A stretch of 64,000 bases of DNA from Pseudomonas fluorescens NCIMB 11764 (GTDB lineage: Bacteria; Pseudomonadota; Gammaproteobacteria; Pseudomonadales; Pseudomonadaceae): the NCBI RefSeq assembly GCF_000293885.2, contig NZ_CP010945.1:3988001-4052000 (forward strand). Reading direction: 5' to 3'. The position numbers and the translations under genes were made by a program. This document shows, one piece after another, positions 18,847-28,324 of the stretch (positions within the stretch are counted from its first letter, which is position 1; each line of letters opens with the position of its first letter). The notes under the pieces were generated by a model that did no database searches, was not told the DNA's origin, and worked only from the letters and a program-made list of their open reading frames with translations.

Positions 18847-19521
18847 ATGAACCTGACTTCAAGAATTGACCATGTCTTTGCCGGCGGCATGGGCGTCCTG
18901 ATGCCTGAAGGGCAACGTTCAGGCATCTTCAAACAGCGACGTGCCGGCCCCGCTCGCGTGGAGGTCCAGGGGATTGTCGGAGATGAGCACGCCGATCGCC
19001 GGGTTCACGGCGGTCCGGAAAAAGCAGTTCATCACTATGCGGCAGAAAACTATCAGCGCCTGGCGCAGGCCTTTGCACAGTGCGCCCCGGAACTGATCCC
19101 GGGCAGCCTCGGGGAAAACCTCTCAGCGCTCGGGCTCTCTGAGCGAAACGTGCACATCGGCGACGTGTTCCAGATGGGCAGTGCGGTGTTGCAAGTCTCT
19201 CAGCCACGCAGCCCGTGCTGGAAAATCAACCATCGTTTTGACGCCGAACGCATGTCGATGCATGTCGCCAAAGAGCGCATCACCGGTTGGTATTACCGGG
19301 TGCTTCAACCGGGATTTATCGAGGCCGGGGACACGATTGAACTGCTGGAACGGCAGACGCAGCGCTTTTCCATCGATGAGTTCTGGCAGGTGCAGCTGTC
19401 GCACCGGCCAGTGATCGACGACCTGCTCGCGCTGGCCGCCATCCGTGGCCTGGCCGAGGACTGGAAGCGACGCCTGTCGGAGCGGGCGAAATGGCTGCAA
19501 AAAGCTGTTCAAGACAAATAA
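18847..19521 (+). CDS. YiiM-like MOSC domain protein
   Basis: A 224-residue cytosolic MOSC protein. The molybdenum-cofactor-binding core includes GDEHADRRVHGGPEKAVHHY (about 45-64), GSLGENLSALGL (about 87-98) and the invariant-type cysteine in QPRSPCWKIN (about 118-127), followed by the YiiM C-terminal helical region. YiiM and YcbX detoxify N-hydroxylated bases and hydroxylamines by reduction. In a locus with nitronate enzymes it might reduce an N-oxygenated by-product; this is inference. ATG 18847 lacks a strong ribosome site. The gene is divergent from the LysR gene at 18734. Confidence 0.82.
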   Translation: MNLTSRIDHVFAGGMGVLMPEGQRSGIFKQRRAGPARVEVQGIVGDEHADRRVHGGPEKAVHHYAAENYQRLAQAFAQCAPELIPGSLGENLSALGLSERNVHIGDVFQMGSAVLQVSQPRSPCWKINHRFDAERMSMHVAKERITGWYYRVLQPGFIEAGDTIELLERQTQRFSIDEFWQVQLSHRPVIDDLLALAAIRGLAEDWKRRLSERAKWLQKAVQDK

Positions 19522-19580
19522 CTGTCCGCCCGTAGCGAGGGCGCTTGCTCCATCGCCATCAAAACAGCTTCACCATTTGT

Positions 19581-19615
19581 GATCACCAGAATCATTAATC
19601 ATCATTTTACATGAT
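19581..19615. promoter_or_regulatory. Candidate LysR operator, copy 2
   Basis: The element begins GATCACCAGAATCATTAATC and ends ATTTTACATGAT, and matches 31 of 35 positions of copy 1 (13877-13911). It lies 106 nt upstream of the semialdehyde dehydrogenase start, and the phrase catcaaaacag occurs just before both copies. The conservation, much higher than in neighbouring intergenic DNA, indicates one regulator acting on both operons. Confidence 0.65.
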
Positions 19616-19720
19616 CCAAAGGCTGGCCTACTTTGACCCTGAGGCGCGCCGACAGGACCGCCTGGCAATCCCGAACAACAAAAAGAGATGGTCCTTATCC
19701 ACCACCAGGGGACACCCGCC

Positions 19721-21238
19721 ATGAGCACCCAGCCAGCAGACATCGCACATTACATTCACGGCCGCGTGACGCACGGTTCTTCGGGCCGCACGCAGAACGT
19801 CACCAACCCCGCCCTCGGCTCCGTCATCGGCAAAGTTGCGCTCGCCAATGCCGCTGAAGTCGACGCAGCGGTGAAGTCGGCGGCACAGGCTTTTCCGGCC
19901 TGGTCGGCGCTGCCGCCACTGCGTCGGGCACGCATCATGTTCAAGTTCCTGGCGCTGCTCAACGAGCACCGCGACACCCTGGCGCGCATGATCACCGCCG
20001 AGCATGGCAAGGTCTTCACCGATGCCCAGGGTGAAGTGACACGCGGCATCGAGGTCGTCGAGTTCGCCTGCGGCATCCCGCAATTGCTCAAGGGTGACTA
20101 CACCGAGCAGGTCTCGACCAACATCGACAACTGGACCATGCGCCAGCCGCTGGGCGTGGTGGCCGGCATCACCCCGTTCAACTTCCCGGTAATGGTGCCG
20201 ATGTGGATGTTCCCGGTGGCCATCGCCTGCGGCAACACCTTCGTGCTCAAGCCAAGCCCGATCGACCCGTCGCCCTCGTTGCTGATCGCCGAACTGTTCA
20301 AGGAAGCCGGGCTTCCCGACGGCGTGTTTAACGTCGTGCAGGGCGACAAGGAAGCGGTGGATGCGCTGATCGATCACCCGGACGTCAAAGCCGTGAGTTT
20401 TGTCGGCTCAACGCCGATTGCCAATTACATCTATGAAACGGGCGCCCGCCACGGCAAGCGTGTGCAGGCGCTCGGGGGCGCGAAGAACCACATGGTAGTG
20501 ATGCCGGACGCCGACATCGATCAAGTGGTGGACGCGCTGATCGGCGCGGCATTCGGCTCTGCCGGCGAGCGTTGCATGGCGATCTCGGTGGCGGTTTTTG
20601 TCGGGGATGTCGCGGACAAGGTGATGCCCAAACTGGTGGAACGCACCCGCGCGCTCAAAGTCCTCGAGGGCATGAACCTGGCCGCGGAGATGGGCCCGAT
20701 CGTGTCGCAAGTCGCGTTGCAGCGCATCACCGGGTACATCGAACAAGGCATTGAAGAAGGCGCAGAACTGCTGGTCGACGGCCGTGGTTTTGACGGTGCT
20801 CAGGCTGGCGCGAACTGTGCCGAAGGGTTCTGGCTCGGTGGCACGGTGTTCGACCATGTCACGCCCGAGATGAAAATCTACAAAGAGGAGATCTTCGGCC
20901 CGGTGCTCGCGTGCATGCGCGTCAAGGATTTTGCCGAGGCGGTCAATCTGGTCAACGCCCACGAGTTCGGCAATGGCACCGCCTGCTACACCCGTGACGG
21001 CCACATCGCCCGTGAATTCGCCAGCCGCATTCAGGTCGGCATGGTTGGCATCAACGTGCCGATTCCAGTGCCGATGGCGTGGCATGGCTTCGGCGGCTGG
21101 AAGCGTTCGCTGTTCGGTGACACACACGCCTATGGCGAAGAGGGCGTGCGCTTCTACACCAAGCAGAAGTCGATCATGCAACGCTGGCCGAACAGCATCG
21201 CCAAGGGCGCTGAGTTCGCCATGCCGACGTCCAAGTAA
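19721..21238 (+). CDS. mmsA: CoA-acylating (methyl)malonate-semialdehyde dehydrogenase
   Basis: A 505-residue aldehyde dehydrogenase of the MmsA type: NAD-fold region with [20 protein letters not shown] (about 155-174), KPSP, the [14 protein letters not shown] block (about 250-263) and catalytic cysteine in [11 protein letters not shown] (near 284). MmsA converts methylmalonate or malonate semialdehyde with CoA and NAD to propionyl- or acetyl-CoA plus CO2. ATG 19721 follows CAGGGGA, so it was chosen over the frame start at 19688. Between a MOSC gene and a malonate-semialdehyde decarboxylase gene, its likely substrate is malonate semialdehyde. No valine-pathway mmsB is adjacent. Confidence 0.92.
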   Translation: MSTQPADIAHYIHGRVTHGSSGRTQNVTNPALGSVIGKVALANAAEVDAAVKSAAQAFPAWSALPPLRRARIMFKFLALLNEHRDTLARMITAEHGKVFTDAQGEVTRGIEVVEFACGIPQLLKGDYTEQVSTNIDNWTMRQPLGVVAGITPFNFPVMVPMWMFPVAIACGNTFVLKPSPIDPSPSLLIAELFKEAGLPDGVFNVVQGDKEAVDALIDHPDVKAVSFVGSTPIANYIYETGARHGKRVQALGGAKNHMVVMPDADIDQVVDALIGAAFGSAGERCMAISVAVFVGDVADKVMPKLVERTRALKVLEGMNLAAEMGPIVSQVALQRITGYIEQGIEEGAELLVDGRGFDGAQAGANCAEGFWLGGTVFDHVTPEMKIYKEEIFGPVLACMRVKDFAEAVNLVNAHEFGNGTACYTRDGHIAREFASRIQVGMVGINVPIPVPMAWHGFGGWKRSLFGDTHAYGEEGVRFYTKQKSIMQRWPNSIAKGAEFAMPTSK

Positions 21239-21312
21239 TACGGTTTCTGCTCCACAGGTTTGGGGTTGGGTGACGTGTTGGCACGGGCTGGCACGGCATC
21301 TTTTTTCCCAGG

Positions 21313-21341
21313 GGGGGCGAATTTCTCGCCCCCGGTTTTTT
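21313..21341 (+). terminator. Intrinsic terminator between mmsA and the decarboxylase gene
   Basis: An 8-bp GC stem (gggggcga at 21313-21320, tcgccccc at 21326-21333) with a 5-nt loop is followed by ggtttttt. It lies only 18 nt ahead of the next start codon, so it may cut expression of the downstream genes relative to mmsA. Confidence 0.75.
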
Positions 21342-21358
21342 CGCACAGGTGAATCGCT

Positions 21359-21748
21359 ATGCCGTTGCTCAAGTTCGACATCCTCCAGGGGCGCAATGAC
21401 GAGCAGCTCAAGACGCTTCTGGACGCGACCCATCAGGCGATGGTCGAGGCCTTTGAAGTGCCCGCCAGTGATCGCTATCAATGCGTCACCCAACACCGTC
21501 CCGGTGAGTTGGTGCTGCACGACACGGGATTGGGCTACACGCGCTCGGCCAATGTGGTGTTGCTGACGGTGATTTCGCGACCGCGCTCACAAGCGCAGAA
21601 GGCCGCGTTTTACCGCTTGCTGGCCGAGAGACTACGTGCCGATTGCGGCTTGTCGCCCGATGACCTGATTGTTTCGCTGGTGGAAAATGCCGATTCGGAC
21701 TGGTCCTTCGGCCGGGGACGGGCGCAATTCCTGACCGGCGAACTGTAG
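21359..21748 (+). CDS. Malonate-semialdehyde decarboxylase (tautomerase superfamily)
   Basis: A 129-residue protein, the same size as characterised malonate-semialdehyde decarboxylase (MSAD). After Met removal it has the catalytic Pro1 (PLLKFD), and the MSAD residues fall at the right numbers: Asp37, Arg73, Arg75, Trp114, Phe116, Phe123 and Leu128. MSAD converts malonate semialdehyde to acetaldehyde and CO2 in the cytosol. AGGTGA lies 7 nt before ATG 21359. It sits between mmsA and a class I nitronate monooxygenase gene, which fits a shared malonate-semialdehyde intermediate. A different tautomerase activity cannot be excluded, but residue agreement is complete. Confidence 0.85.
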   Translation: MPLLKFDILQGRNDEQLKTLLDATHQAMVEAFEVPASDRYQCVTQHRPGELVLHDTGLGYTRSANVVLLTVISRPRSQAQKAAFYRLLAERLRADCGLSPDDLIVSLVENADSDWSFGRGRAQFLTGEL

Positions 21749-21815
21749 CGCCGGGCAGCGCCGAGTGCTCAGGCACCATCGGTTTTACTCACACTCATCA
21801 CGTACAGGTGCTGTC

Positions 21816-22865
21816 ATGTCCAGTCCACTGCTGTCCCTTTTGAACATTCAACTGCCGATCCTTCAATCCCCCATGGTGGGCGTTTCCACACCCAGGCTCG
21901 CGGCAGCGGTGTCGAGTGCCGGCGGTCTGGGCTCCATCGGCATCGGGGCGAGCAGCGTCGAGCAGGCGCGGGCCATGATTCGAGAGACGGCGGCACTGAC
22001 GGATAAACCCTTCAATGTGAACCTGTTCTGCCACCAGCCTGCCGTGCATGACAGCGCCCGAGAGGCTCAATGGCTGAGTTTCCTGACACCGTTTTTTGCC
22101 GAGTTCGGCGCCGCTGCGCCGTCGTCGCTGCGCGAGATCTACACCTCGTTCGTCGAAGACCCGGACATGCTGCAGATGCTGCTGGAAGAAAAACCGGCGG
22201 TGGTCAGCTTCCATTTTGGATTGCCCCCACAATCCGCCGTCGATGCGCTCAAGGACGCCGGCATCGTGCTCTTGTGCTCCGTAACGAGCCTGGCCGAAGC
22301 GCAGTTGGCGGAGCACGCCGGCGTGCATGCGCTGGTGGCTCAAGGTTACGAAGCCGGGGGCCATCGCGGTGTATTCGACCCGCAGCAGGACACGGAAATG
22401 GGCACGTTTGCGCTGGTGCGTGTGTTGACCCGCGCTTGCAGACTGCCGGTGATCGCGGCGGGTGGCATCATGGACGGCGCAGGCATCAAGGCGGTCATGC
22501 AACTGGGCGCCAGTGCAGCGCAGCTGGGCACGGCATTTATCCTCTGTCCTGAATCCTCCGCCAACAGCGCTTACCGTGAGGCCTTGAAGGGGCCGCGCGC
22601 ACACCAAACCAAAGTCACCAGTGTGATTTCCGGCCGTCCTGCCCGTGGCATGGTCAATCGCAACTTCACCCTCCTTGCGACGGCTGCCACGGCACTGCCC
22701 GACTATCCGCTGACCTATGACGCCAACAAGGCGCTCAACGCTGCCGCGACCGCGCAGGCAAACACTGATTTTGCCGTGCAGTGGGCCGGGCAGGGCGCAC
22801 CGCTGGCGCGTGAATTGCCGGCCGCAGCGCTGGTGAATCTGCTGGCGGCGGAAATGAAAGCCTGA
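21816..22865 (+). CDS. Class I nitronate monooxygenase, second paralogue
   Basis: A 349-residue FMN barrel with class I signatures: [20 protein letters not shown] (about 12-31), [24 protein letters not shown] (about 67-78), [12 protein letters not shown] (about 170-181, active-site His) and [20 protein letters not shown]. Class I enzymes, such as P. aeruginosa PA4202, oxidise propionate-3-nitronate to malonate semialdehyde with release of nitrogen oxides. ATG 21816 is preceded by ACAGGTG; the frame is open to 21765. It begins 68 nt after the MSAD gene, so product and consumer are co-located. Confidence 0.88.
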   Translation: MSSPLLSLLNIQLPILQSPMVGVSTPRLAAAVSSAGGLGSIGIGASSVEQARAMIRETAALTDKPFNVNLFCHQPAVHDSAREAQWLSFLTPFFAEFGAAAPSSLREIYTSFVEDPDMLQMLLEEKPAVVSFHFGLPPQSAVDALKDAGIVLLCSVTSLAEAQLAEHAGVHALVAQGYEAGGHRGVFDPQQDTEMGTFALVRVLTRACRLPVIAAGGIMDGAGIKAVMQLGASAAQLGTAFILCPESSANSAYREALKGPRAHQTKVTSVISGRPARGMVNRNFTLLATAATALPDYPLTYDANKALNAAATAQANTDFAVQWAGQGAPLARELPAAALVNLLAAEMKA

Positions 22866-22979
22866 CTTGAGACATTGCTGCCTGCAGCGATTCAGAGGAT
22901 CCGTCCGATCACCGAGTGAGTAGCCCTAAGCAATGTGCCACAATCGCATTCGTCGCAGCATCACGATCAGGCGGATGAA

Positions 22980-24107
22980 ATGGATGGCCTTGGATTGCGG
23001 TTCGAAACGGAAGATTTAATCGTCAGTCAGGTGCGCACGGACCGATTGCACCAGCTGTTCCGCCAGTCGGTCTCGGCGGTTTTCGGCAGCTTTCTCGCGG
23101 TGTTGATGCTGTGCTGGCTGTGCTGGGAGCGTTTTGATCACACGGTCATCGCGTGGTGGATCGCGATACTGGCAGCGTCGTCGCTGTTGCGGATCTCGAT
23201 GTTCATCGCCTATTTGCGCAGCCCCCCCAGTGAGCGCACCCCTGAGCGCTGGGAGCGCACGTATTGGGTCACGCTCGTATTGTCCGCCGGTATCTGGGGC
23301 GGGGGCGCGCTGATGGTCATGCCAGCCGATGACCTGTTGGCCCAGGCGCTGGTCATGCTGTTTTGCGTCGGGATGTCGGTCAGTGCGGTGTCCTGTTACT
23401 CGGCCTATCGCTACATGACGATCGTGTCCATTTCCCTGGTGTTGCTTCCTTGTACGATCTGGCTGTTGTTTCAAGCCTCGTCCTTGCAGGTCGGCATGGG
23501 AGTGGCGGTGCTGGTGTTCGCCTCCTTTGTATTCAGCGCGACGCGCAACCTGTCCGACGCACTGGAAACCGCCTTCCGTCTAACCCGTGAAATGGAGCAG
23601 GCACACAGTGTTTCCACGCGTGCCGCCCAGACCGATGAACTCACGGGCCTGATGAATCGCCGGGCTTTTTTCGAGCACGCGCAGCATCTATATGGCCACT
23701 GCAAGAACAACCAGTTGCCGCTGTGTGCCGTCATGCTGGACATGGATCACTTCAAGCACATCAATGACACCTACGGGCATCAGGTCGGGGATCAGGTGCT
23801 GCGGCAAATGGGGGCCGTCATCAGCCGTTCGTTTCGCGAAACCGACGTGTACGGGCGGTTGGGCGGGGAGGAGTTTGCCGTTTTGCTGCCGGACACGTCG
23901 ATTGAAGTCGCACAGCACATTGCCGAGGAGCTCATCCAGTCGATCGCCGGCCTGATGACCGGGCCGGTCCATCGTATCTCGGCCAGCGGCGGTGTCGCCT
24001 CGATGAATGCCGACGATAACGATCTGCACAGTTTGATCAACAACGCGGACAAGGCGCTGTATCGAGCCAAGGCGCGCGGGCGCAATCAGGTCGCAGTGTC
24101 TGAATAG
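22980..24107 (+). CDS. Membrane diguanylate cyclase (GGDEF)
   Basis: A 375-residue protein with about six N-terminal hydrophobic segments (roughly residues 30-190) resembling a MASE-type sensor, then a GGDEF domain. The domain starts at TDELTGLMNRRAFF, carries DMDHFKHINDTYGHQVGD, and has an intact active site GGEEF with an inhibitory RETD site five residues before it. It should make c-di-GMP and show product inhibition. ATG 22980 follows AGGCGG by 5 nt and is preferred to GTG 22935. An AraC regulator and an EAL protein gene follow. The signal sensed is unknown. Confidence 0.9.
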   Translation: MDGLGLRFETEDLIVSQVRTDRLHQLFRQSVSAVFGSFLAVLMLCWLCWERFDHTVIAWWIAILAASSLLRISMFIAYLRSPPSERTPERWERTYWVTLVLSAGIWGGGALMVMPADDLLAQALVMLFCVGMSVSAVSCYSAYRYMTIVSISLVLLPCTIWLLFQASSLQVGMGVAVLVFASFVFSATRNLSDALETAFRLTREMEQAHSVSTRAAQTDELTGLMNRRAFFEHAQHLYGHCKNNQLPLCAVMLDMDHFKHINDTYGHQVGDQVLRQMGAVISRSFRETDVYGRLGGEEFAVLLPDTSIEVAQHIAEELIQSIAGLMTGPVHRISASGGVASMNADDNDLHSLINNADKALYRAKARGRNQVAVSE

Positions 24108-24119
24108 GCCGGCAGGTGG

Positions 24120-25124
24120 TCAGGACACTTCCCTGTAGCGTCCAGGCGTCATGCCGAACCAGCGTATGCAGGCTTTATGAAAGCTGCTCTGATCGCGAAA
24201 ACCCAGCAGCGCGCCGATGTACTTCACACTGCGCGCTGAATTGCGCAGGAAGTTATGCGCGAGCATCAGTCGCGCTTCATCCTGCAGTGCCGAGAAGTGC
24301 ATGTCTTCATTGCTCAAGCGCCGTTGCAGGCTGCGTGCACTCACGCCGACCGCCTGGGCGATCCGGTTCAGGTCGCTGGGCACGCCTTGGGCCAGCCGCT
24401 CGGAAAGCACCTGTCGAACACGTTCGGTCATTGAGCCGTTGAGCAGCAGGTTCAAGCGTGTGCGGGCGTATTCGACATGCAGGACATCCAGTGCAGGATC
24501 GGCCGTCGGCAATGCAATCGAGCAGTCGTCGAGGCTGAACGTCAGGCTGTTGTAAGACGCGCCGAATGACAGGTTGCTCCCGAGCAAGTGTTCCAGCCGG
24601 GTGGTATCCGCTGGTTTGGGGTAAGTAAAGGTCGCCGCCACGGGTTGCGGCTTGCGCTTGGGCAACAGCCAGTGCACCAGTCCCACGGTTTGCGCGGCAC
24701 CGGCATCGATGAAGGCCCGGGGTGTCAGCGACGGCTGGGCGCTGATGTCGAAGCCGATCAGCTTCAGCGCTGTCGGTTCCTGGTCCAGGCACATATAGAA
24801 GCCATTGCAGATCAGCGATTGATAATCCACCAGCCGATGCAGCGCGGAGCCCAGCGTGGCGCAAGACATCACGGCGTAGCCCAGCACCTCCAGGTTCGCC
24901 GGATGCGCGCGGGCATAAGCCAGCAAACCAATGTCCGGGTTACCGGTACGTTTTTCCGCTTCAGCCATCACCTTATAGACCAGCTCCAGCCTGACGCCGT
25001 TGGGGTTTGCCCAGACCTCCTCGTTGCTGCTGCCGAACTCTTCGAGCAAGGTTTCCACGTTGGCGCCGGCGTCGGTCAAGACGTCGGCGAGCACCCGAAA
25101 ACCGGTGCTGGTCATTCTGTGCAT
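24120..25124 (-). CDS. AraC-family transcriptional regulator with arabinose-binding-like N-domain
   Basis: A 334-residue regulator of the OruR/ArgR-like subgroup: a large N-terminal domain of the Arabinose_bd type (VLTDAGANVETLLEEFG..., AYARAHPANLEVLGYAVMSC) and a C-terminal double helix-turn-helix ending with LLGFRDQSSFHKACIRWFGM (read in part) and TPGRYRE. ATG 25124 is preceded by GGGAAG at 5 nt; the frame is open to 25217. It is convergent with the GGDEF gene and divergent from the EAL gene, which it may control. The effector is unknown. Confidence 0.9.
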   Translation of the reverse strand: MHRMTSTGFRVLADVLTDAGANVETLLEEFGSSNEEVWANPNGVRLELVYKVMAEAEKRTGNPDIGLLAYARAHPANLEVLGYAVMSCATLGSALHRLVDYQSLICNGFYMCLDQEPTALKLIGFDISAQPSLTPRAFIDAGAAQTVGLVHWLLPKRKPQPVAATFTYPKPADTTRLEHLLGSNLSFGASYNSLTFSLDDCSIALPTADPALDVLHVEYARTRLNLLLNGSMTERVRQVLSERLAQGVPSDLNRIAQAVGVSARSLQRRLSNEDMHFSALQDEARLMLAHNFLRNSARSVKYIGALLGFRDQSSFHKACIRWFGMTPGRYREVS

Positions 25125-25372
25125 GATTCTTCCCGGCGTAATGGCTAATTGATGTCGCGCAAGCCGGCGCATGATCGCAATAAACAAATGGTCACAGTCG
25201 ATTAACACAACCGACACGTTTCCAAGGACAAGCGAAAGGTATCCGGGAACACTTCCTGACCGGTCGGCGAGCGTCGATTATGGCCGGCAGTCAACGCTGC
25301 AGTTGCAGGAGCGCCGCGTGGCGTCGCCATATTCACCCGGCGGCAGGACGCCGCTTTGTCTACGGATGTGAC

Positions 25373-26119
25373 ATGCACAGAGTGAAGAATTTTTACAATG
25401 AACTGGCACAGGGCAAGTTGGTGTTGGCGTTTCAGCCGGTCGTCTGGTTGCCCGACAGTCGCCGGGTGCTGTACCAGGAAGGGCTGTTGCGGCATATCGA
25501 TGCACAGGGCGAGGGGGTTTATCCTTTCGCCATGCTGGAAAAGCATCAGTTGATGCGTGAGCTTGACCGCAGCGTGGTGAGCTGCGTGATTGAACGTCTG
25601 CTGCAAAACGAACACCTGCGGCTGGGCTGCAACATCTCCGCGCAAAGCGCCATCGTTGACCACTACTGGCAACCGATTCTCATGCAATTGCGCGACACCC
25701 CTTCGGTGGCCGCGCGACTGGTGATTGAAGTGACCGAAAGCGCCACGCCGCCAAGCACCTCGGCGGCGATCGAATTCGTGTTGTGCCTGCGGGAGATGGG
25801 TTGCCGGGTGGCCATCGATGATTTTGGCTCGGGCCTGGGTACGCTGGAATTCATCCGGCAGACCCGGCCGGATATCGTCAAGATCGATCAGGGCTACCTC
25901 CAGCGCGCACGCCTGGAGACCAACAGCGCCCAGACCCTCGGTCATCTGGTGCAGCTGTGCAAGACGCTGGCGCCGTGCGTGATCATCGAGGGGATTGAAT
26001 CCGAAGCCGATCGCGCCCTTGCCACTGCCTGCGGTAGCGAGTGGGGTCAGGGTTATCTCTTCGGCCGTCCGCAGATCGATGCGCTGGGAGCTTGGTGCCA
26101 ACTGCAACCCGGAGCGTGA
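25373..26119 (+). CDS. EAL-domain c-di-GMP phosphodiesterase
   Basis: A 248-residue single-domain EAL protein. The signature is EGLLR instead of EALLR (about residue 36), followed by the metal and catalytic residues in CNISAQS (N), IEVTES (E), AIDDFGSGLGTL (DD), VKIDQGYL (K), IIEGIESE (E) and GQGYLFGRP (Q). All residues needed for hydrolysis appear present, so it is probably active and cytosolic. ATG 25373 is the first in-frame ATG with family-like sequence; the frame is open back to 25280. The GGDEF gene nearby suggests local control of c-di-GMP around the AraC gene. Confidence 0.87.
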   Translation: MHRVKNFYNELAQGKLVLAFQPVVWLPDSRRVLYQEGLLRHIDAQGEGVYPFAMLEKHQLMRELDRSVVSCVIERLLQNEHLRLGCNISAQSAIVDHYWQPILMQLRDTPSVAARLVIEVTESATPPSTSAAIEFVLCLREMGCRVAIDDFGSGLGTLEFIRQTRPDIVKIDQGYLQRARLETNSAQTLGHLVQLCKTLAPCVIIEGIESEADRALATACGSEWGQGYLFGRPQIDALGAWCQLQPGA

Positions 26120-26231
26120 TCACGCAGCACGATGCAACGAATGCCACGTCATGGCCTCATATGAAAACGAGCAGTGCCTTTGGTGCAGAAGGGCGGATGC
26201 CATTTTTTCATGACGAGAGGTGATTGTTTCC

Positions 26232-28298
26232 ATGACGGCAGCTGAGAAAAACCATGTGGACTGGCTGGTCGAACAATCGATGCTGCATGCCGCAAGACAA
26301 CGGGCCAGGCTCTACTCGGGGCAAGGCCGATTGTGGCAACAGCCCTATGCGCATACCCGGCCCCGTGACGCCTCGGCCCTCGCTTCGGTGTGGTTCACCG
26401 CGTACCCGGCGTCGATTGTCACCCGGGAAAACGGTACGGTGCTCGAAGCCCTGGGGGACGAAACCTTATGGCACGCCTTGTCGAGAATCGGTATCCAGGG
26501 CATTCACAACGGCCCGCTGAAAAGGTCTGGCGGCCTCTCGGGCACCCAACACACGCCCACCATTGACGGCAACTTCGACCGCATCAGTTTCGACATCGAT
26601 CCACAGTTGGGCACCGAGGCGCAGCTGCAAGCGTTGGTGCGCATGGCTGCTGCGCACAATGCGGTGATCATCGACGACGTCATCCCGTCGCACACCGGCA
26701 AAGGCGCGGACTTTCGCCTGGCCGAGATGGCGTATGAAGACTATCCGGGGCTCTACCACATGGTGGAAATCCGCGAGGAAGACTGGCCGCTGCTGCCCGA
26801 TGTTCTCGAGGGCCGCGACGCGCAGAACCTCAGTCCGCAGCAGGTCGATGTGCTGCGCGACAAGCATTACATCGTCGGCCAGTTGCAGCGGGTGATTTTC
26901 TTCGAGCCCGGAGTCAAGGAAACCGACTGGAGTGCGACACCGGTCGTGATCGGGGTCGATGGCAAACCGCGACGCTGGGTTTACCTGCATTACTTCAAGG
27001 AAGGGCAACCGTCGCTGAACTGGCTGGACCCGACCTTCGCCGCGCAGCAGATGATCATCGGCGACGCGCTGCACGCCATCGACGTGATGGGGGCGAAAAT
27101 CCTGCGTCTGGACGCCAACGGTTTTCTCGGCGTTGAACGCAAGCTCGATGGCACCGCCTGGTCGGAAAGTCATCCCTTGTCGATCACCGGCAACCAGTTG
27201 CTGGCCGGGGCAATTCGCAAGGCGGGCGGTTTCAGTTTTCAGGAACTGAACCTGACCGTTGACGATATCGCCGCCATGTCCCACGGCGGGGCCGATCTTT
27301 CCTATGACTTCATCACCCGACCCGCTTACCAGCATGCGTTGCTGATGGGCGATACCGAATTCCTGCGCTTGATGCTGCGCCAGATGCACACCCTGGGCAT
27401 CGACCCGGGCTCGCTGATCCACGCCTTGCAGAACCATGACGAACTGACCCTCGAACTGGTGCATTTCTGGACGCTGCACGCCCATGACACTTTCCTCTAT
27501 CAGGGCCAGACCTTCCCCGGCAACATCTTGCGCGAGCACATTCGCGAGCAGATGTACGAACGCCTGGCCGGCGAACACGCACCGTATAACCTGAAATTCG
27601 TCACCAACGGCGTGTCCTGCACCACCGCCAGCATCATCACGGCAGCGCTGGGGATTCGTGACCTCGATGCCATTACCGCAGCGGATATCCAGCAGATCCG
27701 CCAGATTCATGTGCTGCTGGTGATGTACAACGCGATGCAGCCCGGCGTGTTCGCGTTGTCGGGTTGGGACCTCGTCGGCGCACTGCCGTTGCCGGCAGAG
27801 CAGGTCGCACATTTGATGCTCGACGGCGACACACGCTGGATTCATCGCGGCGCCTACGATCTGGTTGATCTCAATCCGGAAGCGGAGCTGTCGGAAGGTC
27901 AGATGCCGCGCCCGAAAACGCTTTACGGCAGCCTGACCAGTCAACTGAAAGACCATGACTCCTTTGCCTCGCAGCTGAAGCGAATCCTGGCGGCGCGCCG
28001 TTCCTATGATATTGCCGCGAGCCGTCAGATCCTGATCCCGGATGTCGAGCATCCGGGGTTGCTGATCATGGTCCACGAGCTGCCGGCCGGCAAAGGCACC
28101 CAGATCACCGCGCTGAACTTCGGTTCCACAGCGATCACCGAGACCCTGCACCTGCCCAATATTGCGCCGGGGCCGGTGGTCGACATCATCAATGAACGGG
28201 TCGAGGGTGATCTGACGCCTGAAGGGGAGTTCACGATTACGCTGGATGCTTATAAAGGGTTGGCACTGCGTGTGGTCAGCAGTTCGCCGATGATTTAG
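26232..28298 (+). CDS. GH13 alpha-amylase family protein, trehalose-synthase-like
   Basis: A 688-residue glycoside hydrolase family 13 protein. The barrel motifs are [12 protein letters not shown] (region I), [12 protein letters not shown] (nucleophile Asp, about residue 298), FQELNLT (acid/base Glu, about 336) and [11 protein letters not shown] (region IV with His-Asp, about 396). The C-terminal part is beta-rich. The [15 protein letters not shown] stretch resembles the C domain of maltose alpha-D-glucosyltransferases (TreS), which isomerise maltose and trehalose; a hydrolase or another transglycosylase is possible. ATG 26232 is 9 nt after GAGAGGTG. It stands alone, with no glgE or treZ partner adjacent. 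Confidence 0.78.
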   Translation: MTAAEKNHVDWLVEQSMLHAARQRARLYSGQGRLWQQPYAHTRPRDASALASVWFTAYPASIVTRENGTVLEALGDETLWHALSRIGIQGIHNGPLKRSGGLSGTQHTPTIDGNFDRISFDIDPQLGTEAQLQALVRMAAAHNAVIIDDVIPSHTGKGADFRLAEMAYEDYPGLYHMVEIREEDWPLLPDVLEGRDAQNLSPQQVDVLRDKHYIVGQLQRVIFFEPGVKETDWSATPVVIGVDGKPRRWVYLHYFKEGQPSLNWLDPTFAAQQMIIGDALHAIDVMGAKILRLDANGFLGVERKLDGTAWSESHPLSITGNQLLAGAIRKAGGFSFQELNLTVDDIAAMSHGGADLSYDFITRPAYQHALLMGDTEFLRLMLRQMHTLGIDPGSLIHALQNHDELTLELVHFWTLHAHDTFLYQGQTFPGNILREHIREQMYERLAGEHAPYNLKFVTNGVSCTTASIITAALGIRDLDAITAADIQQIRQIHVLLVMYNAMQPGVFALSGWDLVGALPLPAEQVAHLMLDGDTRWIHRGAYDLVDLNPEAELSEGQMPRPKTLYGSLTSQLKDHDSFASQLKRILAARRSYDIAASRQILIPDVEHPGLLIMVHELPAGKGTQITALNFGSTAITETLHLPNIAPGPVVDIINERVEGDLTPEGEFTITLDAYKGLALRVVSSSPMI

Positions 28299-28324
28299 CC
28301 CTCCCAAGGCGATGTGGCGCGGGA

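Noticed and set aside
21279..21297. Possible sigma-54 promoter (tggcacgggctggcac) before the MSAD gene
   Set aside because: The -12 half does not read TTGC at the required spacing, and the terminator lies downstream of it.
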